A DNA stretch of 64,000 bases from Poteriospumella lacustris (Eukaryota; Sar; Chrysophyceae; Chromulinales; Dinobryaceae): positions 32,464 to 96,463 of the forward strand of contig SMOI01000119.1 in the NCBI GenBank assembly GCA_008000375.1. The letters are read 5' to 3'. The notes beneath the pieces are model-generated. The model was not told the DNA's origin, did not search any database, and saw only the letters and a list, made by a program, of their open reading frames with translations. Positions 55,901 to 64,000 of the stretch are shown in pieces. The position numbers and the translations under genes are program-made. Positions within the stretch are counted from its first letter, which is position 1. Every line of letters starts with the position of its first letter.

Positions 55901-56604
55901 TCCATGGCCCGTTTCATTTGATCGCGCTCGTCGGCGACGAGGGTGAGTTCTTTGGTCACGTCGAGCAACCGTTGCACGAGATCTTTCTTCTCGCGGGTTA
56001 AATGAGTGATATCCTCACGACTGCGTTGCAATTGTTCTTTGTATTGTTCGAGTAAATGGTTCCAAACGTCGGTGGTGTGACTGGGAGGCACCGCCGTCGC
56101 GTTGAAGGAGAGCTGTGTTTGGCTGTGCATCGTGTCTCCGAAATGCGGCGGTGCAGGGAAACGGCTGCTTTGATTCACGTCCGAGGCGGAGGAACGGTTT
56201 GTGCTGGCCATACGAGTGGTATCCATCGCCGCTTGCTTTCGATTGGGTGACGACGATGATCGGTTCGGCGACGACTGCACGTGCAGCAGTCGCTTGAACT
56301 CGGAATTGATTTGGTCATCGTCGAGGATAAGCGTCGAGTTGACGGGGCGTTGTTGACTTTGAAGCCGTTGCAGATCCAAAGCATCGACGGCCGACTTGAG
56401 TTCGCGTTCCAATTGCTCTATCAACACGGATTTCTCTTCAAAGGTCCGTGTCCAGCGATCACGCTCTTCCTCAAAACTTTTCACGCGATGTGCATCTTGT
56501 TCACGAACACCTTTCAAAGAATTGGCATACGAGTAAGCTCTACGTCTGGCTTCTTCGATTTGGTCTTCCAATGAACTTCGGAGGTACGAATCACTGCCCT
56601 GCAT
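52912..56604 (-). CDS. Coiled-coil protein with a very long low-complexity C-terminus
   Basis: This intronless 1230-residue frame starts at ATG 56604-56602 and ends with TGA at 52914-52912. Residues 1-105 and about 180-385 are heptad-rich coiled coils (LEDQIEEARRRAYSYANSL, RQKDDELYRLRQQLNDKEHLV). From about 390, SPSRE/SPSHE-type repeats appear (LVRSPSHERLHG, LGRSPSREKLSKSPSREQL), then Lys/Ser/Ala/His-rich disordered sequence with poly-His, poly-Ser and an acidic DDDDDDESGDEDG patch. The N-terminal half has normal composition. The C-terminal 700 residues are GC-rich and simple, so their exact frame is less certain, but the ORF is unbroken. Layout suits a cytoskeletal or centrosomal scaffold. 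No family is recognised. Confidence 0.75.
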   Translation of the reverse strand: MQGSDSYLRSSLEDQIEEARRRAYSYANSLKGVREQDAHRVKSFEEERDRWTRTFEEKSVLIEQLERELKSAVDALDLQRLQSQQRPVNSTLILDDDQINSEFKRLLHVQSSPNRSSSSPNRKQAAMDTTRMASTNRSSASDVNQSSRFPAPPHFGDTMHSQTQLSFNATAVPPSHTTDVWNHLLEQYKEQLQRSREDITHLTREKKDLVQRLLDVTKELTLVADERDQMKRAMEDMDGKLQFRSAQVREYELERDRLLDVDGSKASTIDRLQHEVNSLRFQLTSMERESKVSIQTIAALQQEMQQQSVDANRTRYLDEIRQKDDELYRLRQQLNDKEHLVKQELAETKQLVRSLQLRLTHAESLNQVSHLEQRYDRSTRRTGHEAASLSPRASSSSSAAAALVRSPSHERLHGSETISSSLKRASSRENLLASSEGVDATLLHRSSSRDVTNGGSAAAATLGRSPSREKLSKSPSREQLTSMPTRSPSRVGSGLSIDTGVPPSHQHHHQQQHGHHSSSHTRHDPPPAARSLSKSPSKSKLPTTGHDASPSPRRSNSSVNFRDVEDVHVFSPDAAAHHHGHHHAHVVGRARSSSESDTAVSESSFVDGSDDDDDDDESGDEDGVYEVESADDIFRSTDEYDDHGGHHHRHHGGASSQRRVKKATRKDTVKDAAKEAKVAAKKKTRKSHSGGGHDDVAATAAVAAKKKSRSSHSPVSPAISVTISPKKKPTAAAPAATTAAHAGHHSHSHSQPHHPTPAVSARGSASQASPPVLKSALKGRVLHVPGGPSPSHPPLPPSHALHASHVAHSSRSPVTPLPPAPPGGKTSTRSPSADRHVTPSSKTKTTSSTTPPSSTTTAMAARKAAATASSSSPSTAAATKKKATAAVVVMPDHHHRHHLHQQQPPPPPPHTQHASHASHGQPHGYDARDASRGGHRPSSAHRHHHHHDDDDGSHSGVSLSSSSSTSSSSSSSSAMRKRTKKASKKTTAAAAAKKPSTKTSSTKKAKKLKRAPSSASIDERAGRPADRHRSGSGDRAHHAEDPRSRSASAHSRVSSVATAGGSSTVTSPIEHRPYMRPTSSFIGKIKDKDGNTVGVGDAALALSPSSEHRSSAATAAAAAAAAAHVHVAAVSPVSPRRGSPSPSPPKRTGSQRDVLRSSTGGESIGSGGRDSDLSPTRRGVWVPAATAGATALLHPRLSRLSSAASAASFHLPTKSSLSKSAFVENVHLSR

Positions 56605-57115
56605 CGCACCTCACGTTCCAAAGTACAAAAAGGTTGCGATATTTAACTGAAGGCGACAATGTCAACAGAACAATGGCGTGGACACATGAACCGCCGTTGA
56701 TTGCATGCGTCTTGCTTCTTGTTGGAAAGTGATGGCAAATGGCACGGTGCTTGATTGTTGAAAAGCTTGTCACCGTAGCGATAGGCGCGCTCCGGTGTCA
56801 ACGGTTGGTCCATTTGAAAAGTACTGGAAACCCGGAGTATTGTCTGCTAGTCTTTCGTATTCACGGGTTATATGAAGGCGTTTCAGATTTTACCTGGGTT
56901 GCACAGCATGATGATGATCCATCATGACTTGGGAGAGCAGAGAGCAGAGAGCAGATCTTCTATCGGTAATGGTCTATGTTGTCTGCATGAAAGTAACAGA
57001 ATTACTTCCTTTCGAGTCAATGGAAAGTGTAGAAAAGGATTTAAGCTAAGGGAGGAAGCCTCAGAAACGGGAGTTGTGGAGTATTGTTGACATAGGATTG
57101 GTGAGAACGAACAGT
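56605..57115. other. Divergent promoter region
   Basis: It lies between the coiled-coil gene (-) and the 263-residue gene (+). Short frames of about 60-70 codons show nothing recognisable. Confidence 0.45.
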
Positions 57116-57907
57116 ATGCGAGGATATTTCCATATTTCAACGGCCGCTGTATCTTCCGCGGCTGCCTTTGCGACTTTTACGTATCTCGATGATCGAAAGA
57201 AGCGGCTGGTGGATCGAATTCAAGCGTACAGTGCAGTAGTTTCAGCTCTTGAATGCGACGAGGTCGCTTCTTTGTCGCGTCAATGGCGCCACCTGAAGAA
57301 CGACACCGTCGAAATTGAACATGCCTTCCAAGTGGGACAAGCGAAACTGCCAAAGAAACCATTTCGATCGCCTCAATGGATGCACGCATTAGGCTCTTCG
57401 CCGTCGTTGTACGAGCATGAGCGTTACGTGGAACTGAACCGCCTACGGCGACTGCTCAATCATTACATCAATGGACCAGGCCTGCGAGTGATCGTGGAGA
57501 ATGAGCACAGCAGTGGGTGTGAAATGGTCTTCAAGTTCTCCCCCGCCAATGTGCATTTTGTCAACAAACTGTTGGCGACGTATGTGGGAAGCCTCTCGAA
57601 TGACGAACACGACGCTGACGACGTCCTCGTCGCTCTGAAGAAATACGAAATCTTTGCGAAGGCAGTACGGCACAGCGACCAATCCACTGGTCGAGCATAT
57701 AGCAGAGAGCTCCTTCGTGAAGGCCAGCTGTGCGATTTGTGCAAACTCGCACTGCCTGAGGATGCGCGGTGTGAAGAACTGTTTCGACTCAGACGCTTCT
57801 GGGACCACCGCGCCAAGACGGAAAAGCTGCTGGAGGAAATTGCTCAACGACAAACAGAAGTTGCTACACAAGAGGGCTCGTCGGATTCAGTAGAGAAATC
57901 GCAATAG
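57116..57907 (+). CDS. Hypothetical protein with N-terminal hydrophobic or presequence-like segment
   Basis: ATG at 57116 gives 263 residues. An upstream TTG-initiated extension to 57074 is not favoured. The N-terminus (MRGYFHISTAAVSSAAAFATFTYLDDRKKR) has a mild hydrophobic helix followed by basic residues, which could be a mitochondrial presequence or a single membrane anchor. The rest is soluble, charged and mostly helical, with two CxxC-like sets: CDLCK (about residue 217) and a following Cys at about 227. No domain is recognised. The protein ends with an acidic/Ser stretch (EGSSDSVEKSQ). Confidence 0.65.
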   Translation: MRGYFHISTAAVSSAAAFATFTYLDDRKKRLVDRIQAYSAVVSALECDEVASLSRQWRHLKNDTVEIEHAFQVGQAKLPKKPFRSPQWMHALGSSPSLYEHERYVELNRLRRLLNHYINGPGLRVIVENEHSSGCEMVFKFSPANVHFVNKLLATYVGSLSNDEHDADDVLVALKKYEIFAKAVRHSDQSTGRAYSRELLREGQLCDLCKLALPEDARCEELFRLRRFWDHRAKTEKLLEEIAQRQTEVATQEGSSDSVEKSQ

Positions 57908-58654
57908 GTTATAGATAACCGTGCTGGTTTCGGCAGCCATTTCTGAACAATCCTTTTCGTAGTTCCAATTGAGGCCTGTGTCTCCGCCGTCGAAGGATGT
58001 ACATGTTATCGTTGTGGTGGAGAATGTGTGGCAAAGTGTACATGACAACCTCGGTCAGGTGAAATACACGTGCCGCCTTTGATGATTTGGTATCCAGTAC
58101 GCAGCCGCGTAGTCACTTCCAAATGCGTTTTATGTAAAATCATGTACAAGTTCTCAGATTTGCAGACTGGACAATGGTGATTTGTGTGTATAGTGTTGTG
58201 ACTAGCTGTGCAACCAACCTCGACGTGACAAGCACTGACGCGTCACACCATTGTTTCAGGCGTCGCCCGGTCGCAGCTGACGGTCATGTCGGAGGCATCA
58301 AGGCCCCGCGACGAGAGAGCGCCTTCAACGCGATGGTGATCGACATTTGGCAGCGATCTATGCATTGGAGTCGATCAATCGACGAAGGAGAAAACACGTT
58401 GTGCCCGTTCGATCATTCGATCGGTCCATCATCACATCACTAGACCATAGACTGAAACGTGGGACAATCAACGCTTGAATACACAGACTTTGGGACAGAC
58501 GCCCTGTTTTTGAGACATCTGCGTTGAAGGTGGCAATCCCCGCGCTTCGACCTTCAAAGACGATGGGATGCCGATGCTGTTCCGAATACGAGAATAGGTA
58601 TCAAAAAACGACCAACGCAAAACTGCCACTTCGCAATTCATCGTCCGTTGCAGA
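57908..58654. other. Intergenic, no gene seen
   Basis: A 90-codon frame (58174-58443) lacks any recognisable feature. The rest is mixed-composition sequence without repeats. Confidence 0.45.
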
Positions 58655-59129
58655 ATGACACAGTTTTCGCCTCAATTTAACCAGTACTTGGCCGAAGTTG
58701 AACAACTCACTGAAGATAAGTATCGCGCAAAGTCTCGTGAGGAACGACTGGTCATTTACAATTCGTACAGGACAGGCGCAGGTGGTCCAGCAGGTATTGA
58801 ATAATTTTCTGGATATTTTTACTAATTGTCGTTTATTTATTTTTGATTTCTGAGGTAGAGGAGAACTGGAGAACCAACAGAAATTCACGCCTATATACTG
58901 CTTGGCTAGAGCTCTTTTATGGATCCTTTGTTTCTGGTTACCAGCAGCAAGCGGAGCCACAAATGCCCTCGCGGGAGCATTCTCGGGAATCCCTGGTATC
59001 TTCGGCACTGGTTGGGATGAATGGTGTTTCCACTTCCCGTACATCTTCTTCGAGTTCGTGTTCGTCAACTGCCTCGTATTCTGGACCTATGTCAACCGTG
59101 GACGAAGAGTTGCTTCAGAAAAATTCTAA
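58655..59129 (+). CDS. Small membrane protein, unknown
   Basis: Two exons, 58655-58793 and 58855-59129, join in phase 1 and give 137 residues. The first exon encodes a charged soluble part (QYLAEVEQLTEDKYRAKSRE). The second has two hydrophobic helices, IYCLARALLWILCFWLPAAS and FPYIFFEFVFVNCLVFWTYV, separated by a Gly-rich loop (NALAGAFSGIPGIFGTGW) and followed by a basic end (NRGRRVASEKF). The splice is supported because the joined frame is the only one giving a membrane protein without stops. No family is recognised. A dense ORF in another frame (58843-59142) is Ser-rich and judged a shadow. Confidence 0.65.
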
Positions 59130-59381
59130 AAAGACCAATTGATTATTCGAACATTTGTAAAAATATATCATCGCCCAAGTGCCTACATATTTTAAACTAT
59201 GAGATGTATCCATCATTCCACACTAATGAAATAAATCTGAAACTACAACAACTAATGAAATCAAACTCATGAAATTGATCTGGAAGCTACGACTACAACA
59301 AAAAGATTAAAAGCTACAACGCCGTAAACATGCACAACGCATAACACGGCCAGCACGGATTCTATGCAAAACAGAACAATC

Positions 59382-60686
59382 TTATCCTCTGAACCAACTC
59401 AATCCCCCAGTAATAATAAACGACGTTGCTCCTTCAAACATATCAGACATATCTGTGACACGGCTGACATTCCAATCGACAAGACGCTGGTTAAAAGACG
59501 ATGCACTTTGGAACATCTCAGACATTTTTGCGACGTTGCTCACATCCCAACTGTCCAACGGCTGGTTGAACGACGATGCTCCAGCGAACATACAAGACAT
59601 GTTCGTGATGTTGCTCACATTCCATCTCGCCAGCGGTTGATTGAACGACGATGCCCCATAAAAAATTCCAGAAGTATCCGTGACGTTGCTCACATTCCAA
59701 TTGTTCAGTGGCTGGTTAAAGAAAGATGCCCCTCGAAACATACCAGACATGTTCGTGACGTTGCTCACATTCCAATTGTCCAGCGGCTGGTTGAACAACG
59801 ATGCTCCATACAGCATGCCAGACATGTCCGTGACGTTGCTCACATTCCAACTGCCCATTGGCTGGTTAAAAGACGATGCCCCATTGAACATACCACACAT
59901 ATTCGCAGCGTTGCTCACATTCCAACTATCCAGCGGCTGGTTGAATGACGATGCCCCATTAAACGTACACGACATGTCCCTGACGTTGCTCACATTCCAA
60001 CTGCCCAGCGGTTGATTGAACGACGATGCGCTATAAAACATATATGACATGTTCGTGACTTTGCGAACATCCCAACTGCCCAGTGGCTGGTTGAACGAAG
60101 ATGCCCCAGCGAACATATAAGACATGTTCGTGACGTTGCTCACATTCCAACTGTCTAGCGGCTGGTTGAACGACGATGCTCCACGAAACATATTCCACAT
60201 GTTTGTGACGTTGCTCATATTCCATCTGCTGATGTCGGTGTTGAACATCGATTGATTTGAGAATAGTTCAGAGGTATCTGTGACACCGTCCAGGTTCCAG
60301 TCTCCAATCGGTCCATATGTTGATTCGGCGGTTTGTTGATCAGAGAACCATAGCGCTAGAGCTGAGCGAAGAGTGTAATTTGTAAATTTGATGGTCTTCG
60401 TGGAGATCATTCCGTTCGTCGCCTCGCTGCCAGATTCTGGCTCTTGGGCCAGAGCGTCCATCGCTCGCTGAACCACTTTCGGTGCTATCAACAGTCGCTC
60501 AATATCCACGGGGATCACGTCGCCACGGGTCACTTCATCGCGGACGTTGTTGATCACCTCATTGACGTAAGTCAAAATGATCTGAAACTGCTCCAGACGA
60601 TTGGCCAGAGGCGTGCACGGGTCTATGTTCGCTTGGAAGTGATCGATGATTTGGAAAATGGAGGAGTCCTTCGCAACAGGATCCAT
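59382..60686 (-). CDS. DUF285/BspA-like leucine-rich repeat protein (about 12 repeats)
   Basis: This intronless 434-residue protein starts at ATG 60686-60684; an upstream TTG is not used. The N-terminal ~110 residues are helical, with no signal peptide. The lead-in TLRSALALWF...YGPIGDWNLDGVTD matches the one in the gene at 19262-20242. About 12 units of 25 residues follow: FNQPLDSWNVSNVTNMSYMF is typical. The units are nearly identical at DNA level (75-bp tandem repeat at 59480-60260). Each repeat carries up to three N-x-S/T sequons. The array ends with DMSDMFEGATSF and a short tail. Its function is unknown. The high identity between units points to recent repeat expansion or conversion, which also makes the copy number likely to vary. 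Confidence 0.87.
   Translation of the reverse strand: MDPVAKDSSIFQIIDHFQANIDPCTPLANRLEQFQIILTYVNEVINNVRDEVTRGDVIPVDIERLLIAPKVVQRAMDALAQEPESGSEATNGMISTKTIKFTNYTLRSALALWFSDQQTAESTYGPIGDWNLDGVTDTSELFSNQSMFNTDISRWNMSNVTNMWNMFRGASSFNQPLDSWNVSNVTNMSYMFAGASSFNQPLGSWDVRKVTNMSYMFYSASSFNQPLGSWNVSNVRDMSCTFNGASSFNQPLDSWNVSNAANMCGMFNGASSFNQPMGSWNVSNVTDMSGMLYGASLFNQPLDNWNVSNVTNMSGMFRGASFFNQPLNNWNVSNVTDTSGIFYGASSFNQPLARWNVSNITNMSCMFAGASSFNQPLDSWDVSNVAKMSEMFQSASSFNQRLVDWNVSRVTDMSDMFEGATSFIITGGLSWFRG
59480..60260. repeat. 75-bp tandem coding repeat of the DUF285 gene
   Basis: Ten or so adjacent 75-base units share long identical stretches, such as TTGCTCACATTCCAACTG and GGCTGGTTGAACGACGATGC. They encode one 25-residue repeat each on the minus strand. 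Confidence 0.85.
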
Positions 60687-61167
60687 TGTCAAAATGTCAA
60701 ATGCGAAAGAAAAAACAGGCAGCCAGGAAATAATCTTTCTCGGTATTTGTCAAGTGAACATGAGGGTTGTTTGCATCTTGGATCGGATCCTATTTCTCTG
60801 CTGGGATTGATTGGGCTGTCCCATGTCCTTTGTCACTTGTCGCGCCATCTGTACGGAAACTGAAACGCGCTTCGCATCGACCGCCGCACCAACCAGCAAC
60901 AGACGACGAGACGACGAGACCAACGCAAACAAGCAGCCGCTGTGATGTATGTATTCCTGTGATGGACACTCCCCTGTCACATTCACTCATTAATTTCGAT
61001 TGCATCCTATGGATGGAGCCTTCTTCTACCATAGTACCTGATCCGCAGCTGATTGATTCCTAATTTGCTGCGCCCTTGTGCACAATTTTGCCAGTTTTTC
61101 TCTAGTTCTTTTTTTGTTTCGTTTTTTTCTTTTTGTTTCCCAACTAAGTGCCCTGCACTGAGCAAAG
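60687..61167. other. Divergent promoter region of DUF285 and DUF155 genes
   Basis: A T-rich tract (61097-61140) lies just before the DUF155 start. No gene is seen. Confidence 0.45.
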
Positions 61168-63042
61168 ATGAGCAACAGTCATCGCAGTACAGAATGGCGT
61201 GGCCGTACAGTGTCCAATGATGATTCTAAAGAGAATACACCACTGCTTCATCCTCCTGTCCGACGAGCTTCCGATGGCAGTTTACCGATTCCACCACGCA
61301 CCATGCGCAGTTATTCTGCGGAAATATTCAATCATGATAACAATTCTGAAGTGGAAGATCTCCATTCAGGCTTCGAGAGTGATACGATGCTTACTACCTC
61401 GCAGCGAAAGAGTGCACGCTTCTTGGGCCCTCGCTCGTTGGAAATGCCAACGTTTTTCCATCGTGGCTTTCCCTCCGTCGATGAATTTCGCGACCCCAAT
61501 CCACGTCAACTGAACAGCAACAAAGTGAATCCCGCACATGGGTTCCATGCCGCTGCTGCTGCCAACAAAGCGATTCGTTCCAGTCGTGTGCGTAAGAAGA
61601 TCGCCGCCCGTAGCAAAGGTGGTGAATTCCAAGCGCGACGACGCAAGCGTCGTTTGTATTTCTGTTGTATTGCGGGTGAGATTGATGTGGAGAAAATGGC
61701 GGATCGTTTCAATGCCCCGTATATGGGTCTGAAAGGTCGCATGTACGATGAAGTCTTGCATTTGTATATGGCGGACACGGACAGTCTGAGCATTCCGAAG
61801 GAAGAAATCGCCTGGATTCTCAACAATCCATCGTTGCAACACCAGGCCTCATCGTATGAACAAGAAAATACCCGGCATTTCATGGAACAATTGGGTGTCC
61901 ATACGATCGTTGAAGCGACCGATTCGGCGGGGAGTTTCGACGAGAAGAAGTCCCAGCGGCGGGAGTTCTTACGGACGCACCGGCACCCCAACCATCGCCA
62001 CAAGGACGACGACACCACGTTCGAGGACAACACCGACAACGAAGATATCCGTCACGCGGCGACGACCACCGTGACAAGTCCTCTGCATGCAGCCGCGGCG
62101 ATGGCCTCCACCGCCACCGGTACCGGAACCAGTGGTGCCATCAAAACGATGTTGCCGTCGCTCTTGGGCCCTCCACGCTCTGCGTCATTTGACGACAGCT
62201 ACGAACCCACCCCACGCCATGGAGGAGGAGGGGAAGGACTGGGCATGGCACTCGACGACCATGGAGACTACCTCGACGCCCCAGAGCACATCGACGAGGA
62301 AGCCCTGTTGTCCTCCGCCGTCTTTTGGAACTACGGCGGCAAAGAAATCTTCGTGTTCGACTTTGGTGCGATGGTCTTTTGGGGTTACCAAGACCACGAA
62401 GTCCAACGGATATTGGAACTGGCCAAGGAATACATCGTCAAGGGCAAACTCTCCGAAATCGAATTCGAAGCCGGCGAAGACGACATGGCGTTCGTCACGT
62501 CGTACGACACCGACTCGATCACCATCGCCAACGATGTCATCGTCTTACCCGATCGCGTGAGTGTGAAAAGTCGATTGGCGGTCAGTTTTGCGATCGCCCA
62601 ATCGAGTGTCCTGTCGATCTTTGAAGCCCGCATTGAGCAGAAGATTGAAGACTACAAATACATCCCCGACACACTGGCCAAGTCGGGCAAAGTCGCGTTG
62701 ACGCCGAAGGAATTGGGCAACATGATTGGTGAGGTCTTTGTCATTCGACACGACGTCAACTTGCACAGTGAAATCCTCGACATTCCCGATTTCTTTTGGA
62801 AAGAGGGCGGTGTCGAGCCGTTGTATCGGATGACCGCGAGTTATTTGGAAATGGAACCGCGCACAGAGGTACTGAACAAGCGCTTGGATTTGTTGCGGGA
62901 GTTGTTGCGGTTGCTGCAACATCAACACGAGACATCGCACGGCGTGACGTTGGAATGGATTGTGATTTGGTTGATTGTGGTGTCGGTGGTGTTGGAACTG
63001 ATGTTGTGGGTCGGGGAGGTCATTGGCGTCGACTTGGGGTGA
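61168..63042 (+). CDS. DUF155 family membrane protein (RMND1/RMD1-like)
   Basis: This intronless 624-residue protein starts at ATG 61168 and ends with TGA at 63040-63042. The DUF155 core is unmistakable: VFWNYGGKEIFVFDFGAMVF, WGYQDHEVQRIL, DRVSVKSRLAVSFAIAQSSV and the ESEILDIPDFFW-like segment. The C-terminus is a single hydrophobic helix (IVIWLIVVSVVLELMLWV). Family members include RMND1, which supports mitochondrial translation, and yeast Rmd1/Rmd8. The first ~160 residues are Ser/Arg/Pro-rich and disordered. They are not clearly a mitochondrial presequence, so this may be the Rmd1/Rmd8-like rather than the RMND1-like branch. A His/Asp-rich insertion (about 275-380) interrupts the region before the core. 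Confidence 0.9.
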   Translation: MSNSHRSTEWRGRTVSNDDSKENTPLLHPPVRRASDGSLPIPPRTMRSYSAEIFNHDNNSEVEDLHSGFESDTMLTTSQRKSARFLGPRSLEMPTFFHRGFPSVDEFRDPNPRQLNSNKVNPAHGFHAAAAANKAIRSSRVRKKIAARSKGGEFQARRRKRRLYFCCIAGEIDVEKMADRFNAPYMGLKGRMYDEVLHLYMADTDSLSIPKEEIAWILNNPSLQHQASSYEQENTRHFMEQLGVHTIVEATDSAGSFDEKKSQRREFLRTHRHPNHRHKDDDTTFEDNTDNEDIRHAATTTVTSPLHAAAAMASTATGTGTSGAIKTMLPSLLGPPRSASFDDSYEPTPRHGGGGEGLGMALDDHGDYLDAPEHIDEEALLSSAVFWNYGGKEIFVFDFGAMVFWGYQDHEVQRILELAKEYIVKGKLSEIEFEAGEDDMAFVTSYDTDSITIANDVIVLPDRVSVKSRLAVSFAIAQSSVLSIFEARIEQKIEDYKYIPDTLAKSGKVALTPKELGNMIGEVFVIRHDVNLHSEILDIPDFFWKEGGVEPLYRMTASYLEMEPRTEVLNKRLDLLRELLRLLQHQHETSHGVTLEWIVIWLIVVSVVLELMLWVGEVIGVDLG

Positions 63043-63482
63043 ACACCGTCGTCGACCGCCCGGCGGTGGGGGGGGTGGGGGTCCACAGCGTGTCTTCTCC
63101 GCTCCCCTCCCCCCACTCCTTCTCTCTCTGTCTTTACCTGCGTGTTGTATCAGTCCACTGTCTCTCTCTCTCTCTCTCTCTCTTCACGTCCCGCTCGCTG
63201 TTCTCTTGGGCGTCTGTCTGCTGGGTCGCCTCCTCTCGCTCGGGTGTGTTGTGGGGGGGGGGGGGGCACCAGCTGACCGCTGGCCGCTGTTTGAACTTGT
63301 AACCGACCGAACTACACTGTACACTACTGTTAACTGCGATCAACAACCGCGATGACTGTGATGGGCGATTACAACATAGGAACTGATACATAAGTGACGC
63401 TGTGTGGGTATGTGTGTTAAGGGGGGGTGTTGGCGGTGCGTAGGGGTCGACGGCGGTGGAGGCGGCGGTGGAGGCGGCGGTT
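63043..63482. other. Intergenic with simple repeats
   Basis: It contains a (TC)n tract at about 63160-63182, a G14 run at about 63252-63266, G7 runs near 63068 and 63420, and GGCGGTGGAG repeats near 63453-63480. No gene is seen. Confidence 0.6.
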
Positions 63483-64000
63483 TCAGGCGTCGTCATCGTC
63501 GTCGTCGTCGTCGAGCATCAGCGAGAAATAGCTGCGACTGAACTGCGCCTGTCGTCGCAAGGCCTCCTCGGCATTCTCGTCGTCGTCAGCATCAACATCA
63601 ACGTTGTCGACGACGACGATGTGGCCGTCGTCGTCGTGGTCGCGGTCCTCGTTCGCGCCGGCTGCGCCGCGGTGACCGTCGCCGTCATCGCCGTTGCCGT
63701 CATCGTCGTCGTCGTCGTGGCGTTGGCGCCGGAGATCGTCGCGGTGCTGATCGCGTTGCGACGATCGTGACGACGACGCTGCCAGCTTCGGGGTGAGTCG
63801 TTGTCGCAGACTGTTCGTCGCGCCGCGTTGCTGGGTGTCCCAGCGTCCGAGCAGGTCCTCGACGACGTCGTCGGTGACGTCGCTCTGCTGCCACGGCATC
63901 GACAACGGCGTCGCGGGGGCGGCGGTCGAGGCCTGTGTCGACGGTGCAAACGACGTCGACTGGACACTGAAGGGCGTCAACGGGGCAAAGGTCACCGTCT
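63483..64000 (-). CDS. C-terminal end of an acidic protein (5' part outside window)
   Basis: The frame is open to the window edge and stops with TGA at 63485-63483. About 172 residues are visible. A Ser/Thr/Pro-rich part leads to DDVVEDLLGRWDTQQRG and a Gln/Arg-rich stretch, followed by an acidic region with several Asp runs, and an end ALRRQAQFSRSYFSLMLDD plus more Asp. The region is GC-rich and repetitive, so other frames are open too. This frame is preferred because it holds non-repetitive segments. No family is recognised. Confidence 0.55.
   Translation of the reverse strand, partial: TVTFAPLTPFSVQSTSFAPSTQASTAAPATPLSMPWQQSDVTDDVVEDLLGRWDTQQRGATNSLRQRLTPKLAASSSRSSQRDQHRDDLRRQRHDDDDDDGNGDDGDGHRGAAGANEDRDHDDDGHIVVVDNVDVDADDDENAEEALRRQAQFSRSYFSLMLDDDDDDDDA

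Noticed and set aside
58843-59142. Ser-rich 99-codon plus-strand frame
   Set aside because: It overlaps the second exon of the small membrane protein, whose spliced frame gives two clean hydrophobic helices.
59480-60260. Regular tandem repeats that might suggest a CRISPR or satellite array
   Set aside because: The 75-bp units are in frame and encode DUF285 repeats, with no spacers.

Overview
This window is nuclear DNA from a unicellular eukaryote. Spliceosomal introns of about 56 to 93 bases with GT-AG ends interrupt many genes. Genes are monocistronic, lie on both strands, and encode eukaryote-specific proteins: a HECT ligase, NF-YC, Pol III subunit RPC3, ALG3, a Rab, POC1 and a TBC1D20-like GAP. 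POC1 implies centrioles or basal bodies. A type IIC (Na+/K+-type) P-type ATPase, two DUF285/BspA-like repeat proteins and a LOG-family enzyme suit a protist rather than an animal, land plant or yeast. I cannot name the phylum from sequence alone. No tRNA, rRNA, CRISPR array or complete transposon is visible.

Layout. 0-8 kb is very GC-rich and low in complexity: the 3' part of a HECT E3 ligase (+), a GCGAT microsatellite, then a 1308-residue protein with possible armadillo-like repeats (-). 8.6-13.2 kb holds the P-type ATPase (+) and a bacterial-type bL36 ribosomal protein (+). 13.8-18.4 kb holds a large protein with four cyclic-nucleotide-binding domains (-). 18.5-19.1 kb is a collapsed, dead copy of the TBC1D20/LOG block that stands intact at 20.3-23.5 kb; a DUF285 gene (-) sits between the two copies. 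23.8-25.2 kb is a yellow/royal-jelly-like surface protein (+), followed by GC-rich palindromic repeats. 26.0-27.6 kb is a translin-TRAX fusion (+).

27.9-38.7 kb carries an unknown nuclear-like protein (-), ALG3 (-), a coiled-coil protein (+), NF-YC (-), a Rab with a long acidic N-terminus (-) and a membrane-anchored Ap4A-phosphorylase-like enzyme (-, eight exons). 39.2-49.6 kb carries a Siw14-like pseudophosphatase (+), POC1 (-, seven exons), an unknown 883-residue protein (+), organelle-type YchF (+) and RPC3 (-). 50.1-64 kb carries MTHFR (+), a coiled-coil/low-complexity protein (-), two small unknown genes (+), a second DUF285 gene (-), a DUF155/RMND1-like membrane protein (+) and the C-terminal end of an acidic protein (-) that runs off the window.

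The genes do not form one pathway. Small themes are membrane and secretory traffic (TBC1D20-like, Rab, ALG3), organelle translation (bL36, YchF, RMND1-like), nucleotide and RNA metabolism (Ap4A phosphorylase, translin-TRAX, LOG), and possible cyclic-nucleotide signalling (the four-domain CNB protein, and RRxS sites on the ATPase N-terminus). The most unusual object is the translin-TRAX fusion, which would put both C3PO subunits on one chain. Exon coordinates were found by matching GT-AG ends, reading phase and family conservation by eye; no transcript data were used.
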